Source of the DNA: Paludibacteraceae bacterium
Lineage (GTDB): Bacteria; Bacteroidota; Bacteroidia; Bacteroidales; Paludibacteraceae
DNA length: 64,000 nucleotides
Assembly: GCA_016285885.1 (NCBI GenBank)
Contig: JAEERP010000001.1
Coordinates: 310,001-374,000 of the forward strand
Direction of reading: 5' to 3'
This document shows positions 60,836 through 64,000 of the stretch, one piece after another (positions within the stretch are counted from its first letter, which is position 1; every line of letters starts with the position of its first letter). Made by a program: the position numbers and the translations under genes. The notes beneath the pieces are model-generated. The model did not search any database. It had not been told where the DNA came from and saw nothing but the letters and a program-made list of their open reading frames with translations.

Positions 60836-62500
60836 TCAATAGGCTTGCTCATGCACACCCTTCACGGCTCTACCGCTTGGCTCGTTCATGCGTTTCCATG
60901 CTGCGTCCCATTCGAGGGCGATGGCGGTGGAACAAGCGACGGAAGCCTCGTGCGGTACGCTCTTCGCAGCGCTCTCGCTTGGGAAGTGCTCTTCGAAGAT
61001 GGTGCGGTAATAATACTCCTCCTTGTTCAGTGGGGTGTTGATAGGGAAGCGCTCGGCGGCGTGCGCCATCTCGTCGTCGGACACGGCGGCGGAAGTGATG
61101 GCCTTCAACGTGTCGATCCAGCTGTAGCCGACACCGTCGCTGAACTGCTCTTTCTGTCTCCATGCCACGCTCTCCGGCAAGAGGTCGGCGCAGGCGAGAC
61201 GGACGATCTTCTTCTCGATCTCCTTGCCCGCACACATCTTAGCTTGCGGGTTCAGGCGCATGGCCACGTCGAGGAACTCTTTGTCGAGGAATGGCACACG
61301 GCCTTCCACACCCCATGCGGCCAATGATTTGTTGGCCCTCAGGCAATCGTAGAGATAGAGCTTGCCCAACTTGCGGACGGTCTCCTCGTGGAAGTCCTTC
61401 GATGATGGCGCCTTGTGGAAGTAGAGGTAGCCTCCGAAGATCTCGTCGGCACCTTCGCCGCTCAGCACCATCTTGATACCCATGCTTCTGATGACACGGG
61501 CGAGCAAATACATTGGGGTGGATGCGCGGACGGTCGTCACATCATAGGTCTCGATGTGGTAAATCACGTCACGTATAGCGTCCAATCCCTCTTGGATCGT
61601 ATAGTTGATTTCATGGTGGACCGTACCGATATGGTCTGCCACCTCCTTCGCCTTCGCCAAGTCTGGCGCACCCTTAAGTCCTACGGCGAACGAGTGCAGC
61701 TGTGGCCACCAAGCCTCCTTTTGGTCATCGGTCTCGACCCTGTTCTTGGCGAATTTCTTCGCGATGGCTGAGATGACGGAGCTGTCGAGTCCACCGGACA
61801 ACAACACACCGTAAGGCACGTCGCTCATGAGTTGTCTCTTGACCGCCTTCTCCAAGGCGTCGCGCAATGTGGCGATGTCTGCCTCGTTGTCTTTCACGGC
61901 CTCATAGCTCTCCCAGTCACGCTTGTACCAACGGGTCATCTTGCCTTCCTTGCTCCAATAGTAATGTCCGGGCAGGAATGGTTCGTAGCTCTCGCAGAAA
62001 CCCTCCAGCGCCTTCAGCTCGCTGGCGCAATAGACGGTGCCGTCCGCATCTTTGCCGATGTACAGAGGAATGACACCGATCGGGTCACGTGCGATGAGGA
62101 ACTCGTCCTTCTCCTCGTCGTAGAGGGCGAAGGCGAAGATACCGCTCAGGTCCTCGAGGAAGTTGATGCCCTTCTCACGGTAGAGTGGGAGGATCACCTC
62201 GCAATCGCTACCCGTCTGAAACTCGTACTTCCCGTTGTAGCGGGCGCGTATGTCCCTGTGGTTGTATATCTCTCCATTGACGGCAAGCACTTGTTTGCCG
62301 TCGCTGCTGAACAACGGTTGTTTACCACTCTTCGGATCGACGATGGAAAGGCGTTCGTGTGCCAGAATCGCACTTTTCCCTACGTGGATACCGCTCCAGT
62401 CTGGTCCCCGATGTCTGATCTTCTGTGACATCCTAAGCGCTTTGGGACGCATCTCTTGGGTTCTCCCCTCGATGTTGAATATTCCTACTATGCCGCACAT
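60836..62500 (-). CDS. asnB: Asparagine synthetase B (glutamine-hydrolysing)
   Basis: A 554-aa enzyme that makes asparagine from aspartate, ATP and glutamine. The N-terminal glutaminase starts MCGIVGIFN with Cys2 as nucleophile. The synthetase domain has VLLSGGLDSSVISAIA (PP-loop) and VLSGEGADEIFGGYLYF. The length equals E. coli AsnB. It is 25 bp downstream of gltD on the same strand, so nitrogen assimilation genes are grouped. Confidence 0.95.
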   Translation of the reverse strand: MCGIVGIFNIEGRTQEMRPKALRMSQKIRHRGPDWSGIHVGKSAILAHERLSIVDPKSGKQPLFSSDGKQVLAVNGEIYNHRDIRARYNGKYEFQTGSDCEVILPLYREKGINFLEDLSGIFAFALYDEEKDEFLIARDPIGVIPLYIGKDADGTVYCASELKALEGFCESYEPFLPGHYYWSKEGKMTRWYKRDWESYEAVKDNEADIATLRDALEKAVKRQLMSDVPYGVLLSGGLDSSVISAIAKKFAKNRVETDDQKEAWWPQLHSFAVGLKGAPDLAKAKEVADHIGTVHHEINYTIQEGLDAIRDVIYHIETYDVTTVRASTPMYLLARVIRSMGIKMVLSGEGADEIFGGYLYFHKAPSSKDFHEETVRKLGKLYLYDCLRANKSLAAWGVEGRVPFLDKEFLDVAMRLNPQAKMCAGKEIEKKIVRLACADLLPESVAWRQKEQFSDGVGYSWIDTLKAITSAAVSDDEMAHAAERFPINTPLNKEEYYYRTIFEEHFPSESAAKSVPHEASVACSTAIALEWDAAWKRMNEPSGRAVKGVHEQAY

Positions 62501-62525
62501 ATCATTGTATTTTTTTGTTGATCAA

Positions 62526-63869
62526 TTATTTGGATGATAAGTATTGGTCGACAGCCTCGGCGGTTTTCCTACCGCTTGCGATGGCGCGTACCACAAGGCT
62601 CGCTCCGCTCTGTGCGTCGCCCGCCAGGAACACGTTCTCCGCCAACCCCGGGTGCTCTGGTTTCAGGAATCCCATGGCCAATAGTACCATGTCGCACTCG
62701 ATGACCTCCTTCTTTCCTGTTGGTTTCATGATGGGTCTGCCTCCTTCTGGATTAGGTACCCATTCCACCTCCTCCACCTCGGCGCCGGTCAATACACCGT
62801 TCTTGCCGATGAACTTGTTGGTGTTGAGCAACCAACGACGGTCGCATCCCTCCTCGTGTGAAGTGGTGGTCTTGAGGATCACCGGCCAGTAAGGCCATGG
62901 GGTGGAAGGGTTCTCGCCTACAGGAGGCTTAGGCATGATCTCGATCTGGGTAACGCTCTTCGCACCCTGACGGTGGGCGGTTCCGATGCAGTCTGAACCA
63001 GTATCACCACCACCGATCACCAATACCTTCTTGTCCTTCGCATTCACCAGCTCGCTCTCCTTGAACTTCTTGCCCGCCAAGATTCTGTTCTGCTGGCTGA
63101 GCATCTCAAGGGCGAGGTATACGCCTTTCAGCTCTCTTCCCTCAATCTTCAGGTCACGTGCCGTAGGGGTTCCTGTGCAGATGACGTAAGCGTCGAATCC
63201 GGCTGGCAGTTTCTTCTCGTCGACCGTCTTGTTGTATTCGAATTTGATGCCTTCCTCCTCCATCACCTTGATACGACGATCGATGATGTTCTTGGAGAGC
63301 TTGAAGTTAGGGATACCGTAGCGGAGCAATCCGCCGGCAGCCTCGTTCTTCTCGTAGACGGTCACCTCGTAACCCCTCTTGTTGAGTTGGTTGGCGGTAG
63401 ACAAGCCGGAAGGGCCGGAACCTACCACCAGCACCTTCTTGCCGTTGCGGACAGGGTGCTCCACCGTCACGTAGTTCTCCGCGAAGGCGTGCTCAATGAT
63501 GGCGCACTCGTTTTCCCTACATGTGGTAGGCTCCCCCATGGAGAGGTTGAGGACGCAGGCCTTCTCGCACAATGCGGGGCATATCCTTCCTGTGAACTCA
63601 GGAAAATCATTGGTCTCATGCAATAGCTGATAGGCCGTTTCCCACTCTCCCTTGTAGAGAGCGTCCTGCCATTCAGGTTGTTTGTTGCCGAGCGGACAAG
63701 CCCAGTGGCAGAATGGCACACCGCAATCCATGCAGCGGGAGGCTTGTAGCTGTCGGTCCTTGATGTTCAGTTTCTGTTCCACTTCCGCGAAGTCGTGGAT
63801 TCTGTCTTGGATGGGACGATGTCCTGCTTCTTTGCGAGGAATCGTTAGAAATGCTTTTGGATTTCCCAT
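62526..63869 (-). CDS. gltD: Glutamate synthase small subunit
   Basis: A 447-aa flavoprotein that passes electrons from NAD(P)H to the large subunit. It has the two N-terminal Cys groups for 4Fe-4S clusters (RCMDCGVPFCHWACPLGN and CPALCEKACVLN), an FAD-binding GSGPSGLSTA and an NADPH-binding GGGDTGSDC. The length is near the usual 450-490. It lies between gltB (upstream) and asnB (downstream) on the minus strand, with a hairpin in the gltB-gltD gap. Confidence 0.95.
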   Translation of the reverse strand: MGNPKAFLTIPRKEAGHRPIQDRIHDFAEVEQKLNIKDRQLQASRCMDCGVPFCHWACPLGNKQPEWQDALYKGEWETAYQLLHETNDFPEFTGRICPALCEKACVLNLSMGEPTTCRENECAIIEHAFAENYVTVEHPVRNGKKVLVVGSGPSGLSTANQLNKRGYEVTVYEKNEAAGGLLRYGIPNFKLSKNIIDRRIKVMEEEGIKFEYNKTVDEKKLPAGFDAYVICTGTPTARDLKIEGRELKGVYLALEMLSQQNRILAGKKFKESELVNAKDKKVLVIGGGDTGSDCIGTAHRQGAKSVTQIEIMPKPPVGENPSTPWPYWPVILKTTTSHEEGCDRRWLLNTNKFIGKNGVLTGAEVEEVEWVPNPEGGRPIMKPTGKKEVIECDMVLLAMGFLKPEHPGLAENVFLAGDAQSGASLVVRAIASGRKTAEAVDQYLSSK

Positions 63870-63885
63870 GATGTATCTTCTGTTG

Positions 63886-63922
63886 GGAAGACGGTGCCCA
63901 CACGGTGCGCTGACCGTCTTCC
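63886..63922. other. Intercistronic hairpin between gltB and gltD
   Basis: A perfect 10-bp inverted repeat (GGAAGACGGT with ACCGTCTTCC) around a 17-nt G+C-rich loop. No T-run follows on the minus strand, so it is more likely to set mRNA stability or relative expression than to terminate. Confidence 0.55.
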
Positions 63923-63940
63923 ATGTGTTTTACTCTTTGA

Positions 63941-64000
63941 TTAATAGTCTCTTTGAATGTCCGCAATCTTGTCTTGCAGCTTCTTCAACTGCTCCTCTTG
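63941..64000 (-). CDS. gltB: Glutamate synthase large subunit, C-terminal end only
   Basis: Only the last 19 codons and the stop are visible (QEEQLKKLQDKIADIQRDY-stop). The helical ending KIADIQRDY and the position just before gltD support the large subunit. The rest lies outside the window. Confidence 0.6.
   Translation of the reverse strand, partial: QEEQLKKLQDKIADIQRDY

Noticed and set aside
1..64000. tRNA or rRNA genes
   Set aside because: No cloverleaf with a GTTCRA-type T-loop or rRNA segment was recognised in any intergenic gap.

Overview
The window reads as chromosome of an anaerobic Bacteroidales (Bacteroidota) bacterium that I cannot place to genus. The evidence: promoters of the Bacteroidota type (TTG, 18-20 bp, then TAnnTTTG) before many genes; an oxygen-sensitive class III ribonucleotide reductase; a PPi-dependent phosphofructokinase; a three-subunit biotin-dependent acyl-CoA carboxylase; Bacteroidota-type porins; and a giant protein ending in a type IX secretion sorting domain. 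The core genes are moderately G+C-rich and tightly packed. The accessory genes are visibly richer in A+T.

Layout. 1-6560 (minus): a giant secreted protein with about 31 Cys-containing repeats, then a partial outer-membrane barrel gene. 6924-10562 (minus): carboxyltransferase, biotin carrier and biotin carboxylase. 10950-13974 (plus): a DASS/SLC13 symporter and a DcaP-like porin. 14651-17221 (plus): nrdD-nrdG behind a long leader. 17370-20001 (minus): a PG_1098-like methyltransferase, purU and a DUF456 protein. 20408-26534 (plus): a DUF349 protein, a second DcaP-like porin, metK behind a SAM-II-like riboswitch, and mdh. 26715-30300 (minus): secreted proteins of unknown role and a RAYT-type transposase. 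30477-36099: ftsB/divIC, an MBL hydrolase, an RsmF-like methyltransferase, a Fic protein and PPi-PFK. 36559-40058 (plus): accessory lipoproteins, a Cys-cluster membrane protein and a barrel. 40210-48324 (plus): rplY, pth, an rlmI-like gene, an M48 protease, mtaB, an SNase lipoprotein and glmS. 48787-53965 (plus): a two-gene A+T-rich defence-like island. 54225-57673 (plus): a TonB-dependent receptor operon, probably for a metal. 57765-64000: Lrp, metE, asnB, gltD and the end of gltB.

The most interesting locus is 48787-53965. A 1122-aa SF2 helicase with a C-terminal PD-(D/E)XK-like nuclease overlaps by 8 bp a 605-aa protein whose C-terminal half looks like the MID-PIWI part of a prokaryotic Argonaute. 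This is the layout of the DdmDE plasmid-elimination system, here in a divergent form. Just upstream lie fragments of an HNH-nuclease-like gene and a HIT-family gene, which suggests a turnover site for defence genes.

Metabolism fits together as C4-dicarboxylate exchange (DASS symporter, DcaP porins, mdh), propionate/methylmalonyl chemistry (carboxylase), PPi-saving glycolysis, methionine/SAM synthesis (metE next to lrp, and riboswitch-linked metK) and ammonia assimilation (gltBD, asnB). Intergenic regions also carry two families of 7-bp tandem repeats.
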